Source: Flavobacterium sp. (GTDB lineage: Bacteria; Bacteroidota; Bacteroidia; Flavobacteriales; Flavobacteriaceae). From it: a DNA stretch of 33,716 nucleotides. Made by a program: the position numbers and the translations under genes. Position 1 is the stretch's first letter. The number at the start of each line of letters is the position of its first letter. Shown one piece after another: positions 9,520 through 17,768 of this stretch. Location of the stretch: NCBI GenBank assembly GCA_012837155.1, contig CP051546.1:2072324-2106039 (forward strand), read 5' to 3'. The notes under the pieces are model-generated. The model did no database searches. It was not told the origin of the DNA and was given only the letters and a program-made list of their open reading frames with translations.

Positions 9520-9536
9520 TTCGACTGGCAAGTTTG

Positions 9537-9544
9537 TAACTTTG
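9537..9544 (+). promoter_or_regulatory. Candidate -7 box for menD
   Basis: TAACTTTG fits TAnnTTTG and lies 69 bases before the menD ATG. The tandem repeat at 9571-9605 would then fall in the 5' untranslated leader. No clear -33 box at normal spacing. Confidence 0.4.
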
Positions 9545-9570
9545 TTCCAAGTTTGGAGTTGCAACAATAA

Positions 9571-9605
9571 CTTCTAACTTCTAACTTCTAACTTCTAACT
9601 TCTAA
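9571..9605. repeat. Five tandem copies of a 7-bp unit upstream of menD
   Basis: CTTCTAA is repeated five times without a mismatch, followed by a partial CTT. The array ends 7 bases before the menD ATG at 9613, so it covers the ribosome-binding region. Short exact arrays like this can change copy number by slippage. Confidence 0.9.
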
Positions 9606-9612
9606 CTTGATA

Positions 9613-11274
9613 ATGATTTATCCCAAAATACCTTTAGCGCAAAGCATTATAGAGATTTGTCTTGCCAAAGGAATAAAAAATATCATCATATCCCCTGGTT
9701 CTCGGAATGCACCACTAACAATTGGTTTTGTAAATAATTCCGAATTTAATTGTTATAGCCTTGTTGATGAACGATGCGCTGCCTTTTTTGCACTAGGAAT
9801 TGCTCAGCAAATTCAAAAACCTGTTGCTGTGATTTGCACCTCTGGCTCGGCATTGTTGAATTATTATCCGGCTTTTGCCGAAGCGTTTTATAGTCAAATC
9901 CCATTGATTGTAATTTCGTCCGATAGGCCTCAAAGCAAAATCGATATAGGAGACGGACAAACGATTCGCCAAGAAAATGTATTTCAAAATCATTCTTTAT
10001 ATAACGCTAATTTGACCGAAGAAGCTTGTGTTGAAAATGATTTAAAAATAAATCAGGCAATAAATTTGGCTTTTGCCAAGAAAGGACCTGTACATATTAA
10101 TGCGCCTTTCGAAGAACCTTTATATCAAACGGTTTCTCAATTAGATGTTTCGGTAACAATTTCGAATTTGCCTGAAGAAAGAGAGGAAATGACACTTGAT
10201 GCTATGGCTGAATTTGTTACTATTTGGAACAATTCAAAAAAGAAATTAATCTTGATAGGAGAAAATAAACCCAATCAAATTGACTCCAAAACGGTTGATT
10301 TATTGGGCAATGACACTTCGGTTGTAGTCATGACCGAAACAACTTCGAATCTTCATCATCCAACATTTTTAAACAATATAGACATCATAATTACCCCTTT
10401 TTCGAAGGAATATTTCGAAGATTTTGTACCAGATATTCTTGTTACTTTTGGCGGAATGGTGGTTTCTAAAAGAATAAAAGCATTTTTAAGAGAATACAAA
10501 CCAAAACAGCATTGGCATATCGATTCATTACGGGCTTATGACACTTTTGGTCGTTTGACAAAGCATTTTAAGGTAGATCCTAATTCGTTTTTTAATCAAT
10601 TTTTGCCTTTTGTGATTCCGACAGCAAGTGATTATAAAGCCAGTTTGCAAAAAATAGCCATCCTAAGAAAGGCAAAACATCAGGAATATTTGAGAAAAAT
10701 TCCATTTTCCGATTTAAAAGTTTTTGGTAAAATAATCCCAAGTTTACCGCAAGAAGGGATGTTGCATTTAGGTAACAGTTCTACCATTCGCTACGCACAA
10801 CTATTCGATATAAATCCTTCGATTGAAGTGTTTTGTAACCGAGGTACGAGCGGCATCGAAGGCAGTACTTCAACAGCAATTGGCGCAGCTGTGGTCAGCA
10901 AAAAGCAAACAGTTTTAATCACAGGAGACATTAGTTTCTTGTATGATAGTAATGCTTTGTGGAACGAATATATTCCGAAAAACTTTAAGATTATTCTAAT
11001 TAATAACGGAGGCGGAGGAATTTTTAGAATTTTACCCGGTCATGAAGAAACTCCCGTTTTTAACCAGTTTTTCGAAACTTCGCATTGTTTAACTGCCGAA
11101 CATTTAGCTAAAATGTATGGTTTTGAATACAACACGGCAAGTGATGAAACCAGTTTAGCGGCTGGTTTAAAAACTTTTTACGCTCAAAACGACAAACCGA
11201 GTATTCTTGAAATTTTTACGCCAACACGAGAAAATGATAAGATATTGTTGCAGTATTTTAAGGAGTTGGTTTAG
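9613..11274 (+). CDS. menD: 2-succinyl-5-enolpyruvyl-6-hydroxy-3-cyclohexene-1-carboxylate synthase
   Basis: 553 residues, normal for MenD. This thiamine-diphosphate enzyme joins 2-oxoglutarate-derived succinic semialdehyde to isochorismate in menaquinone synthesis. Visible motifs are IISPGSRNAPLTIGF near the N-terminus, VDERCAAFFALG with the catalytic Glu, and the ThDP/Mg motif GDISFLYDSNALWNE...INNGGGGIF at about residues 437-470. I chose ATG 9613 (MIYPKIPLAQ) over an in-frame TTG two codons earlier, which lies in the tail of the tandem repeat. It opens the men region on the plus strand. No menF lies in the window. Confidence 0.96.
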   Translation: MIYPKIPLAQSIIEICLAKGIKNIIISPGSRNAPLTIGFVNNSEFNCYSLVDERCAAFFALGIAQQIQKPVAVICTSGSALLNYYPAFAEAFYSQIPLIVISSDRPQSKIDIGDGQTIRQENVFQNHSLYNANLTEEACVENDLKINQAINLAFAKKGPVHINAPFEEPLYQTVSQLDVSVTISNLPEEREEMTLDAMAEFVTIWNNSKKKLILIGENKPNQIDSKTVDLLGNDTSVVVMTETTSNLHHPTFLNNIDIIITPFSKEYFEDFVPDILVTFGGMVVSKRIKAFLREYKPKQHWHIDSLRAYDTFGRLTKHFKVDPNSFFNQFLPFVIPTASDYKASLQKIAILRKAKHQEYLRKIPFSDLKVFGKIIPSLPQEGMLHLGNSSTIRYAQLFDINPSIEVFCNRGTSGIEGSTSTAIGAAVVSKKQTVLITGDISFLYDSNALWNEYIPKNFKIILINNGGGGIFRILPGHEETPVFNQFFETSHCLTAEHLAKMYGFEYNTASDETSLAAGLKTFYAQNDKPSILEIFTPTRENDKILLQYFKELV

Positions 11275-11329
11275 GAATGATAAAATTTCAGGGTTTTTAT
11301 TTGGACGAAAAACTTCCTCAAAATCTTCG

Positions 11330-11337
11330 TACCTTTG
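11330..11337 (+). promoter_or_regulatory. -7 box before the S1-domain gene
   Basis: TACCTTTG followed by CGC matches the typical Bacteroidota TAnnTTTG start region and sits 21 bases before the ATG at 11359. It suggests that the S1-domain gene has its own promoter and is not only read from menD. Confidence 0.55.
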
Positions 11338-11358
11338 CGCTTTAGAAAACACAAGGAA

Positions 11359-12213
11359 ATGCTTGAAATAGGAAAATACAACACGTTGACCATATTGCGT
11401 GATACAAAAGTCGGGTTGTTTTTGGGAAATCCAGAAAAAGACCCAGAAGGAATTCACGATATTCTTTTGCCCAATAAATACGTTCCTAACGAATTTGAAA
11501 TAGGCGAGGAGATTATCGTTTTTGTCTACTTAGATCACGAAGAGCGTCCCGTTGCGACTACTTTAGAACCTTATATTTTGTTGAATGAATTTGCTCTTTT
11601 ACGCGTAAATTATGTTAACCAAGTGGGGGCTTTTATGGATTGGGGAATGGAAAAAGACATTTTGGTTCCGTTTAAAGAGCAAGCGCGTCCTATGGAAAAA
11701 GGAAAGCGCTATTTGGTTTACCTTTATATGGACGAGAAAACCAAGCGTTTGGTGGCTTCGAGCAAAACAAATCAGTTTTTGAAAAATGATATTCTAACAG
11801 TCGAAAAGGGCGAAGAAGTAGACTTAATTGTTTCTCATATAACCGAATTGGGGATTAACGTTATCATTAACGAGCGGCACAAAGGCTTGATGTATAAAGA
11901 TGAGGTTTATGATGATGCGATTCGTACAGGTAATCGAATGCGCGGTTATATAAAAGCAATCCGTCCTGATAATAAAATCGATGTTGCCCTGCAAATACAG
12001 GGGTATCAAAGCATTGAGCCTAATGCCGAAAAAATTCTTGATGAATTGAGAGCAAGTCGAGGTTTCTTGCGTTTAACAGATAATTCGCATCCAGAAGATA
12101 TTAAAACGGTGCTTAAAATGAGCAAGAAAACCTTTAAGAAAGCCATTGGTGCTTTGTATAAAGAGAAATTAATCGAGCTCAAAGAAGACGGAATTTATTT
12201 GGTTAAAGAGTAA
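11359..12213 (+). CDS. CvfB-like S1 RNA-binding protein
   Basis: 284 residues from ATG 11359 (MLEIGKYNTLTIL), preceded by a rare visible AAGGA 2 bases upstream. An in-frame TTG at 11335 is less likely. It has an N-terminal S1-like barrel (IGEEIIVFVYLDHEERPVAT), a second S1 unit (VGAFMDWGMEKDILVPFKEQ), a third (VSHITELGINVIINERHKGL) and a C-terminal winged helix (MSKKTFKKAIGALYKEKLIEL). This order matches CvfB of Gram-positive bacteria, an RNA-binding regulator. Its role in Bacteroidota is not established to my knowledge. It sits between menD and menB. Confidence 0.9.
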   Translation: MLEIGKYNTLTILRDTKVGLFLGNPEKDPEGIHDILLPNKYVPNEFEIGEEIIVFVYLDHEERPVATTLEPYILLNEFALLRVNYVNQVGAFMDWGMEKDILVPFKEQARPMEKGKRYLVYLYMDEKTKRLVASSKTNQFLKNDILTVEKGEEVDLIVSHITELGINVIINERHKGLMYKDEVYDDAIRTGNRMRGYIKAIRPDNKIDVALQIQGYQSIEPNAEKILDELRASRGFLRLTDNSHPEDIKTVLKMSKKTFKKAIGALYKEKLIELKEDGIYLVKE

Positions 12214-12238
12214 ATCTCAATTTTTTAAAATATAAATT

Positions 12239-12265
12239 AGGAAGGCGTAAGGCTTTCCTTTTTTT
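12239..12265 (+). terminator. Rho-independent terminator
   Basis: AGGAAGGC (12239-12246) pairs with GCTTTCCT (12252-12259), with one G-T pair, a 5-base loop and then TTTTTT. It lies 26 bases after the S1-domain gene and separates it from menB. Confidence 0.88.
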
Positions 12266-12371
12266 GTGAAATTAAAAATAAATCCAATTACTTTTGGCTT
12301 AGCCAAAATAGAATAGTAGAATGTGTGAAAAATGCTTTATTTTTACGCTATAAAATTAAAAACAGCATATA

Positions 12372-13202
12372 ATGGATTGGATAACCATCAAAGAATACGA
12401 AGATATAACCTATAAAAAATGCAATGGTGTTGCTAGAATAGCTTTTAACAGACCAGATGTTCGCAATGCTTTTCGTCCTAAAACCACATCAGAATTGTAT
12501 CAGGCATTTTATGATGCACAAGAAGATACTTCCATTGGAGTGGTTTTACTTTCGGCAGAAGGGCCGTCTAGCAAGGACGGAGTTTACTCTTTTTGTAGCG
12601 GAGGCGATCAAAAGGCTCGTGGTCATCAAGGGTATGTGGGCGACGATGGTCAGCATCGTTTGAATATTCTTGAAGTGCAGCGTTTAATTCGTTTTATGCC
12701 AAAAGTGGTTATCGCCGTAGTTCCGGGTTGGGCTGTTGGCGGGGGACACAGTTTGCATGTGGTTTGCGATTTGACATTGGCAAGTAAAGAACATGCTATT
12801 TTTAAACAAACCGATGCCGATGTTACTAGTTTTGACGGAGGTTATGGCTCGGCTTATTTAGCAAAAATGGTGGGGCAAAAAAAAGCACGTGAAATTTTCT
12901 TCCTTGGACGAAATTATTCTGCTCAAGAGGCGTTGGATATGGGAATGGTTAATGCCGTGATTCCTCACGATGAACTAGAAGATACGGCGTTTGAATGGGC
13001 GCAGGAAATTTTGCAAAAATCCCCAACCTCTATCAAAATGCTGAAATTTGCCATGAATCTTACCGATGATGGAATGGTGGGGCAGCAGGTTTTTGCTGGC
13101 GAAGCCACACGTTTGGCTTATATGACAGAAGAGGCTAAAGAAGGAAGGGATGCTTTTCTTGAAAAAAGAAAACCAAATTTCGAAAAAAAATGGTTGCCAT
13201 AA
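12372..13202 (+). CDS. menB: 1,4-dihydroxy-2-naphthoyl-CoA synthase
   Basis: 276 residues, a crotonase-fold enzyme that closes the second ring of menaquinone by Dieckmann-type condensation of o-succinylbenzoyl-CoA. The MenB-specific stretches are FCSGGDQKARGHQGYVGDDG, the oxyanion-hole region VPGWAVGGGHSLHVVCDLTLAS, and the active-site stretch TDADVTSFDGGYGSAYLAKM. The C-terminus ends in PNFEKKWLP. ATG 12372 gives MDWITIKEYEDI, a normal MenB start. menA follows after 81 bases. Confidence 0.97.
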   Translation: MDWITIKEYEDITYKKCNGVARIAFNRPDVRNAFRPKTTSELYQAFYDAQEDTSIGVVLLSAEGPSSKDGVYSFCSGGDQKARGHQGYVGDDGQHRLNILEVQRLIRFMPKVVIAVVPGWAVGGGHSLHVVCDLTLASKEHAIFKQTDADVTSFDGGYGSAYLAKMVGQKKAREIFFLGRNYSAQEALDMGMVNAVIPHDELEDTAFEWAQEILQKSPTSIKMLKFAMNLTDDGMVGQQVFAGEATRLAYMTEEAKEGRDAFLEKRKPNFEKKWLP

Positions 13203-13283
13203 AAATGAGTTTAAAAGTTTAATGTTTAAAATTATTGAGCATTAACGTTAGACCTTTTTTAACCTTAAATTTTAGACAAAAAA

Positions 13284-14234
13284 ATGAAACATTGGATTCA
13301 AGCCGCAAGATTAAGAACCTTACCCTTATCGGTTTCTGGAATAATAGTGGGAAGCATGTATGCTCTAGCATATCCAACAAATACTATTCTCACACCAACA
13401 GAAGTCTTTAATTGGAGAATTTTTGGTTATGCAATTTTGACAACATTGGGATTACAAATTTTATCCAATTTTGCCAATGATTATGGGGATGGAGTGAAAG
13501 GTACCGATAACAAAGATAGAATCGGACCAAAACGAGCCATTCAAAGCGGATTAATCTCTCCAAAAGCCATGAAACGAGCTATTATAATTACGGCTGTCTT
13601 GACATTACTTTCGGCAATATTGCTGATTTATTTTGCTTTTAAAGATACAAACATAGGCTATTCTTTATTTTATCTCGTGTTGGGAGTTTTAGCAATTGCT
13701 TCGGCAATCAGGTATACCGTTGGCAATACGGCTTATGGATATCGAGGGTATGGAGATTTATTTGTTTTCGTTTTTTTTGGCTTGGTAAGCACTTTGGGAG
13801 TTAATTTTTTATATTCAAAGCAATTAAATTTCGACTTGTTTTTGCCTGCAACTGCCATCGGATTATTGAGTGTTGGGGTTTTAAATCTAAATAATATGCG
13901 AGATGAAGCATCGGACAAAAAATCAAATAAAAATACCATCGTGGTAAAAATTGGAGGAGAAAAGGCAAAGAAATACCACTATTTTCTAATCGTTTCTGCA
14001 ATGGTTTTAGTGCTGGTTTTCGCGATTGTAAATGATTTTCATGTTGACCAATACTTATTTTTACTGGCTTATATTCCTTTAATTAAACATTTAATTAGCG
14101 TTTATAAAAATCAAGAGCCTAAAGCATTAGATCCAGAATTAAAAAAGCTAGCCTTGAGTACTTTTGCTCTTTCTGTATTGTTGGCACTTTGCATGATTTT
14201 CTTTCTTTCGGATTTGCTGGTCAATAATTATTAA
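13284..14234 (+). CDS. menA: 1,4-dihydroxy-2-naphthoate polyprenyltransferase
   Basis: 316 residues and about eight or nine membrane helices. MenA attaches the polyprenyl chain to DHNA with loss of CO2, at the inner membrane. It begins MKHWIQAARLRTLPLSVSGI, and the two Asp-rich diphosphate motifs are NDYGDGVKGTDNKDRIGP (about residues 72-89) and NNMRDEASDKKSNKNT (about residues 206-221). It stands between menB and a metallo-hydrolase gene that starts 23 bases later, suggesting one transcript. Confidence 0.96.
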   Translation: MKHWIQAARLRTLPLSVSGIIVGSMYALAYPTNTILTPTEVFNWRIFGYAILTTLGLQILSNFANDYGDGVKGTDNKDRIGPKRAIQSGLISPKAMKRAIIITAVLTLLSAILLIYFAFKDTNIGYSLFYLVLGVLAIASAIRYTVGNTAYGYRGYGDLFVFVFFGLVSTLGVNFLYSKQLNFDLFLPATAIGLLSVGVLNLNNMRDEASDKKSNKNTIVVKIGGEKAKKYHYFLIVSAMVLVLVFAIVNDFHVDQYLFLLAYIPLIKHLISVYKNQEPKALDPELKKLALSTFALSVLLALCMIFFLSDLLVNNY

Positions 14235-14257
14235 AGAAATCTCTCAATTTATTTAAG

Positions 14258-14935
14258 ATGAAAATAACATTTTACGGTCACTCCTCGCTAGGAATCGAAG
14301 TTGGAGGAAAACACATTTTAGTCGATCCTTATATTTCTGCTAATTCAAAAGCTTCATACATTAATATTAACGAAATAAAAGCAGATTATATTTTGTTGAC
14401 TCACGTTCATTTTGATCATATTCATGATGTCGAATATATTGCGAGTAGAACTAGCGCAATCATCGTTTCTAATTATGAAGTAGCGATGCATTATGGACAA
14501 AAAGGATTTAAAAGCCATCCAATGAATATTGGTGGAAGCTGGAATTTTGATTTTGGAAAAGTCAAATACGTGCATGCGGTTCATTCCAGTTCCTTTGCCG
14601 ATGGGAGCTACGGGGGGAATCCTGGAGGTTTTGTTATCGAAGGAGAGCATAAAAATATTTACATTGCTGGAGATACCGCGCTCACAATGGATATGAAGTT
14701 GATTCCGTTGCGAACCAAATTAGATTTGGCAATTTTACCCATTGGCAACAATTTTACGATGGATGTCGAAGACGCTATTATCGCTTCGGATTTTGTTGAA
14801 TGCGACAAAATAGTAGGTGTTCACTATGATACTTTTGGCTACATTACCATTAATCATGAAGAATCCATTCGTAAATTTTTCGATAAAGGAAAAGATTTGA
14901 TGCTGCTCAAAATTGGCGAAAGCATCGAATTATAA
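14258..14935 (+). CDS. Metal-dependent hydrolase of the metallo-beta-lactamase fold (UPF0173-like)
   Basis: 225 residues. The metal motif HxHxDH appears as LTHVHFDHIHDVEYI at about residues 48-62. Further ligands are in AVHSSS, IAGDTALTMD and GVHYDTFGYI. UPF0173 proteins are conserved zinc-dependent hydrolases without a known substrate. It follows menA by 23 bases. The link to menaquinone synthesis is positional only. Confidence 0.9.
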   Translation: MKITFYGHSSLGIEVGGKHILVDPYISANSKASYININEIKADYILLTHVHFDHIHDVEYIASRTSAIIVSNYEVAMHYGQKGFKSHPMNIGGSWNFDFGKVKYVHAVHSSSFADGSYGGNPGGFVIEGEHKNIYIAGDTALTMDMKLIPLRTKLDLAILPIGNNFTMDVEDAIIASDFVECDKIVGVHYDTFGYITINHEESIRKFFDKGKDLMLLKIGESIEL

Positions 14936-14942
14936 TTTTTTT

Positions 14943-15013
14943 AGGAGCTGTTTCCAGCTTTCGTTGCAATCTCCCGAAGAAAAATCGGGAGGATTTCCAC
15001 TCTATCTGGGCTA
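14943..15013. repeat. Hairpin-centred intergenic repeat
   Basis: The stretch begins AGGAGCTGTTTCC, has a central hairpin (CTCCCGA at 14971-14977 with TCGGGAG at 14985-14991) flanked by AATC and GATT, and ends near CTGGGCTA. From memory, similar units occur in many Flavobacterium intergenic regions; this is not verified here. It lies directly after the metallo-hydrolase gene and could also act as a 3' end structure, although no T run follows. Confidence 0.5.
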
Positions 15014-15046
15014 TGTTTTAGAATTTAGGGAAGACCGCTCCTAATT

Positions 15047-15063
15047 CCCCTCCTTTGGAGGGG
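15047..15063. repeat. GC-rich hairpin in an AT-rich gap
   Basis: CCCCTCC (15047-15053) pairs perfectly with GGAGGGG (15057-15063). A further GCC/GGC mini-stem follows within 20 bases. The local GC content is far above its surroundings. It looks like a second short repeat next to the unit at 14943-15013. Confidence 0.55.
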
Positions 15064-15133
15064 TGCCTGAAAGGCGGGGTGGCTTTTATTTTTAGAATTC
15101 GATAATCAAATAAAATTAGAAATTTAAGATAGT

Positions 15134-15265
15134 ATCTAATGCGAATCAAGGGTTGAAATAAAACACTGTTATTCTTCTTGATTAGACCTAACAGGTTTTT
15201 AAAACCTGTTAGGTCTCCTTTGAAAACCAAAAAGTTATAAATTCAACCCTTGATTCGCATATCTA
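15134..15265. mobile_element. 122-bp MITE with the same ends as the IS at 21699-22728
   Basis: The element proper is 15139-15260. It begins ATGCGAATCAAGGGTT and ends with the exact inverse AACCCTTGATTCGCAT. It is flanked by the direct repeat ATCTA (15134-15138 and 15261-15265), a 5-bp target duplication. It carries no ORF. Inside is a perfect palindrome with 16-bp arms (15184-15199 and 15101-15116 shifted to 15201-15216, one central base). The termini and duplication length match the 1030-bp IS in the histidine kinase gene, so that transposase probably moves this element. It ends 20 bases before the TPR-protein ATG at 15281 and so has replaced or displaced that gene's promoter region. Confidence 0.92.
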
Positions 15266-15280
15266 ATCAAATTCAATAAA

Positions 15281-16489
15281 ATGAGTTGTAAAAAAATAGG
15301 TTTAATGCTTTTCATGAGCATTTCTTTCCAAGTTATTCTTGCTCAAAAAGATGGTTATTGGGACAAAGAAAGAGCTATTACAAAAGAAATTGTCGTATCG
15401 GCAAGAGATAGAATCGTTATAAAAACCGAAGATTTCCCCGAAGGCACCACCGAAGTAGTTTATAGAATCACACTTCTTGACGAAAATCAGCAATTAGCAA
15501 ATAGTCTAGTTTCTGTATTAAAATCTATTCCAGATCCAACAGGAATAAGTCAAGGGTCAGCAGGGGCGGTTTTTCTTTTGTCAAAAATTTCAGGTAATGA
15601 CAAATGTAAATACGCTATTTTTTCGAGCGAAAATTCAGCCTCAGAGTACAAAGTAAGCGGAAAAACAGCAAAGGCTTGTTGGGTGCAAAATGAAGCGATA
15701 AACAAAGATGCTAAACTTCTTTCGCTAGATAAATTGGCTTGTTTGAGGTTAAATAATAGAAAGATGTGGTTTGGTTTCGAAAGCAAAAATTGGATAATGA
15801 ATCAAAAAATAATTCTAGAAGTGGTGCCTTGGGTCAATGCTAAACTCAGTCGAGGCTGGAATTTAGAGAATCGAAAATTGATAATTAGTCAATGTAAAAC
15901 TTCTGATTTGGCTAAAAAATTGCCCAATTCCGATGAATTTTGTGTTTGCATTCTTGATAAATTACAACAAGAATACAAGTTTCAGGAATTTCAAGAACTT
16001 CTTCCTGTCGAAAAATCGAAAGCTTTTAAAGATTTAGGAAATGCTTGTTTTGTTGAAACAGGAGCGTCTAATGTTGTTTATTCGAACTTGCGTAATCAAG
16101 CATTGGATCTTATCAAGCGAGGAAAATATGGCGAGGCTATTGCAAAATTGTTGACTATTATTGCTGATGGTAAGGCAATAGTTGAAGATTATAGCACGCT
16201 TGGAAATGCTTATATATTGACCAAACAATATGTAAAAGCGATTAAATTTTTAAACGAAGGAGAGAAATTGGATCATTCGGAATTACTGATACAGTTGAAT
16301 TTGGCGCACGCCTATTTGTTTAACAAAGATTTTAAATTAGCTAAATCCATTTATAAAAAATACCAATTCCAGAATATAAGTGATAGCATAAGTTGGACTC
16401 AAAAACTAAAACAAGATTTTGTTATCTTCGAAAAAGCGGGATTGCCAAATGGCGATTTCGACAGGATTTTGAGATTGTTTAAAAATTAA
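15281..16489 (+). CDS. Secreted protein with C-terminal TPR-like repeats, function unknown
   Basis: 402 residues. The signal peptide is MSCKKIGLMLFMSISFQVILAQ, probably cut near residue 21. Residues 22-190 look like a beta-rich domain of unknown type (KEIVVSARDRIVIKTEDFPEGTTEVVYRI) with several Cys residues. Residues about 265-380 form TPR-like helix pairs (NQALDLIKRGKYGEAIAKLLTII, YSTLGNAYILTKQYVKAIKFLNEGEK, LNLAHAYLFNKDFKLAKSIY). It lies between the metallo-hydrolase and menC on the same strand, with a MITE immediately upstream. I do not recognise the family. Confidence 0.85.
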   Translation: MSCKKIGLMLFMSISFQVILAQKDGYWDKERAITKEIVVSARDRIVIKTEDFPEGTTEVVYRITLLDENQQLANSLVSVLKSIPDPTGISQGSAGAVFLLSKISGNDKCKYAIFSSENSASEYKVSGKTAKACWVQNEAINKDAKLLSLDKLACLRLNNRKMWFGFESKNWIMNQKIILEVVPWVNAKLSRGWNLENRKLIISQCKTSDLAKKLPNSDEFCVCILDKLQQEYKFQEFQELLPVEKSKAFKDLGNACFVETGASNVVYSNLRNQALDLIKRGKYGEAIAKLLTIIADGKAIVEDYSTLGNAYILTKQYVKAIKFLNEGEKLDHSELLIQLNLAHAYLFNKDFKLAKSIYKKYQFQNISDSISWTQKLKQDFVIFEKAGLPNGDFDRILRLFKN

Positions 16490-16500
16490 TCCAGTCTATT

Positions 16501-17553
16501 TTGAAAGCTACCTATCACAAATACATTCTTCATTTCAAGCAACCTTCTGGGACTTCTCGTGGCGTGATGAACGACAAAGAAACCTGGTTTATTATTCTGA
16601 AAAATGAAGGTAAAAAAGGAATAGGCGAGTGTGGTATTTTACGAGGCTTAAGTAGTGACGACCGTCCCGATTATGAGGCAAAATTGCAGTGGACTTGCGC
16701 TAATATTCATCTCGGAAAAGAGAAACTTTGGGAAGCTTTAATGGAGTTTCCTTCTATACAATTTGGAATCGAAATGGCATTTCAATCATTGGTTAGTGCA
16801 TCTCCTTTTTTGCTCTTTCCTTCGGAGTTTACTAGTGGTGAAAAAAGCATCGAGATTAACGGTTTAGTTTGGATGGGAGAGGAGTCATTTATGAAGCAAC
16901 AAATAGATGAAAAACTAGCCAATGGTTTTCGTTGTGTCAAGCTCAAAATTGGAGCAATAGATTTCGATAAAGAACTACAATTATTGCGCTATATTCGGCA
17001 ACATTTTACACCAGAACAAGTCGAGATTAGAGTTGATGCAAATGGCGCTTTTTTGACAACTTTAGCTTTAGATAAAATAAATCAATTATCTGAATTTAAA
17101 ATACATAGCATAGAACAACCAATAGAAAAAAACAATACTGACACTATGGCAGCATTGTGTAAAATCACTCCAATTCCCATTGCTTTGGATGAGGAATTAA
17201 TTGGGGTGTTTTCATTGGAAGAAAAAGAACAATTATTGCAAAAAATAAAGCCGCAATATATTATTTTGAAGCCGAGTTTTATTGGTGGTTTTCGGGGTAC
17301 ACAAGAGTGGATTTTACTAGCCGAGAAATATAAAATAGGTTGGTGGATTACCTCGGCACTAGAGAGCAATATTGGTTTGAACGCTATTGCGCAATGGACT
17401 TATTTGCAACATAATTTGATGCCTCAAGGATTGGGAACGGGAGCGTTGTATACCAATAATTTTAATTGTCCTTTGCAGGTTTTGAAAGGGCAATTGTGGT
17501 ATGAAAAGCAAAAGGATTGGACGTTTAGCTTTGAATATTTTTGCAATATTTGA
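16501..17553 (+). CDS. menC: o-succinylbenzoate synthase
   Basis: 350 residues, enolase superfamily. MenC dehydrates SHCHC to o-succinylbenzoate. Catalytic features are KLKIG (the Lys pair, about residues 148-152), RVDANGAF (Asp ligand), the Glu in IHSIEQPIE, and ALDEEL (Asp/Glu ligands). A Lys follows in YIILKPSFIGGF, and the end has ALESNIGLNAIAQW. The start is a TTG at 16501 (KATYHKYILHFKQPSGTSRGV), because no ATG is available before the conserved N-terminal motif. It begins 11 bases after the TPR gene. menE, often next in flavobacteria, is not present downstream here. Confidence 0.93.
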   Translation: MKATYHKYILHFKQPSGTSRGVMNDKETWFIILKNEGKKGIGECGILRGLSSDDRPDYEAKLQWTCANIHLGKEKLWEALMEFPSIQFGIEMAFQSLVSASPFLLFPSEFTSGEKSIEINGLVWMGEESFMKQQIDEKLANGFRCVKLKIGAIDFDKELQLLRYIRQHFTPEQVEIRVDANGAFLTTLALDKINQLSEFKIHSIEQPIEKNNTDTMAALCKITPIPIALDEELIGVFSLEEKEQLLQKIKPQYIILKPSFIGGFRGTQEWILLAEKYKIGWWITSALESNIGLNAIAQWTYLQHNLMPQGLGTGALYTNNFNCPLQVLKGQLWYEKQKDWTFSFEYFCNI

Positions 17554-17768
17554 TACGAAGAATTAAAATGGAAGTTAATATCAACTTATCAAAAGTTAGT
17601 AATTGATTTGTGAATTATTTGGTGCTTTCTTCTTCGCCCTCTTTCAATGATAAAGTTTATGATAAAAAAATAGTGAAAATGCACGTTATGGGAAGTTTCT
17701 TGTTTTAAGATAAGTTAGCTTCTGCTTATTACGGACAAAACTTTTCATTATGAAAGTCTTTTCGCATC

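Noticed and set aside
9571-9605. CRISPR-like array
   Set aside because: Units are 7 bp and contiguous without spacers; it is a simple tandem repeat.
17554-17768. Possible remnant of menE after menC
   Set aside because: No frame shows AMP-binding motifs; short open stretches look random.
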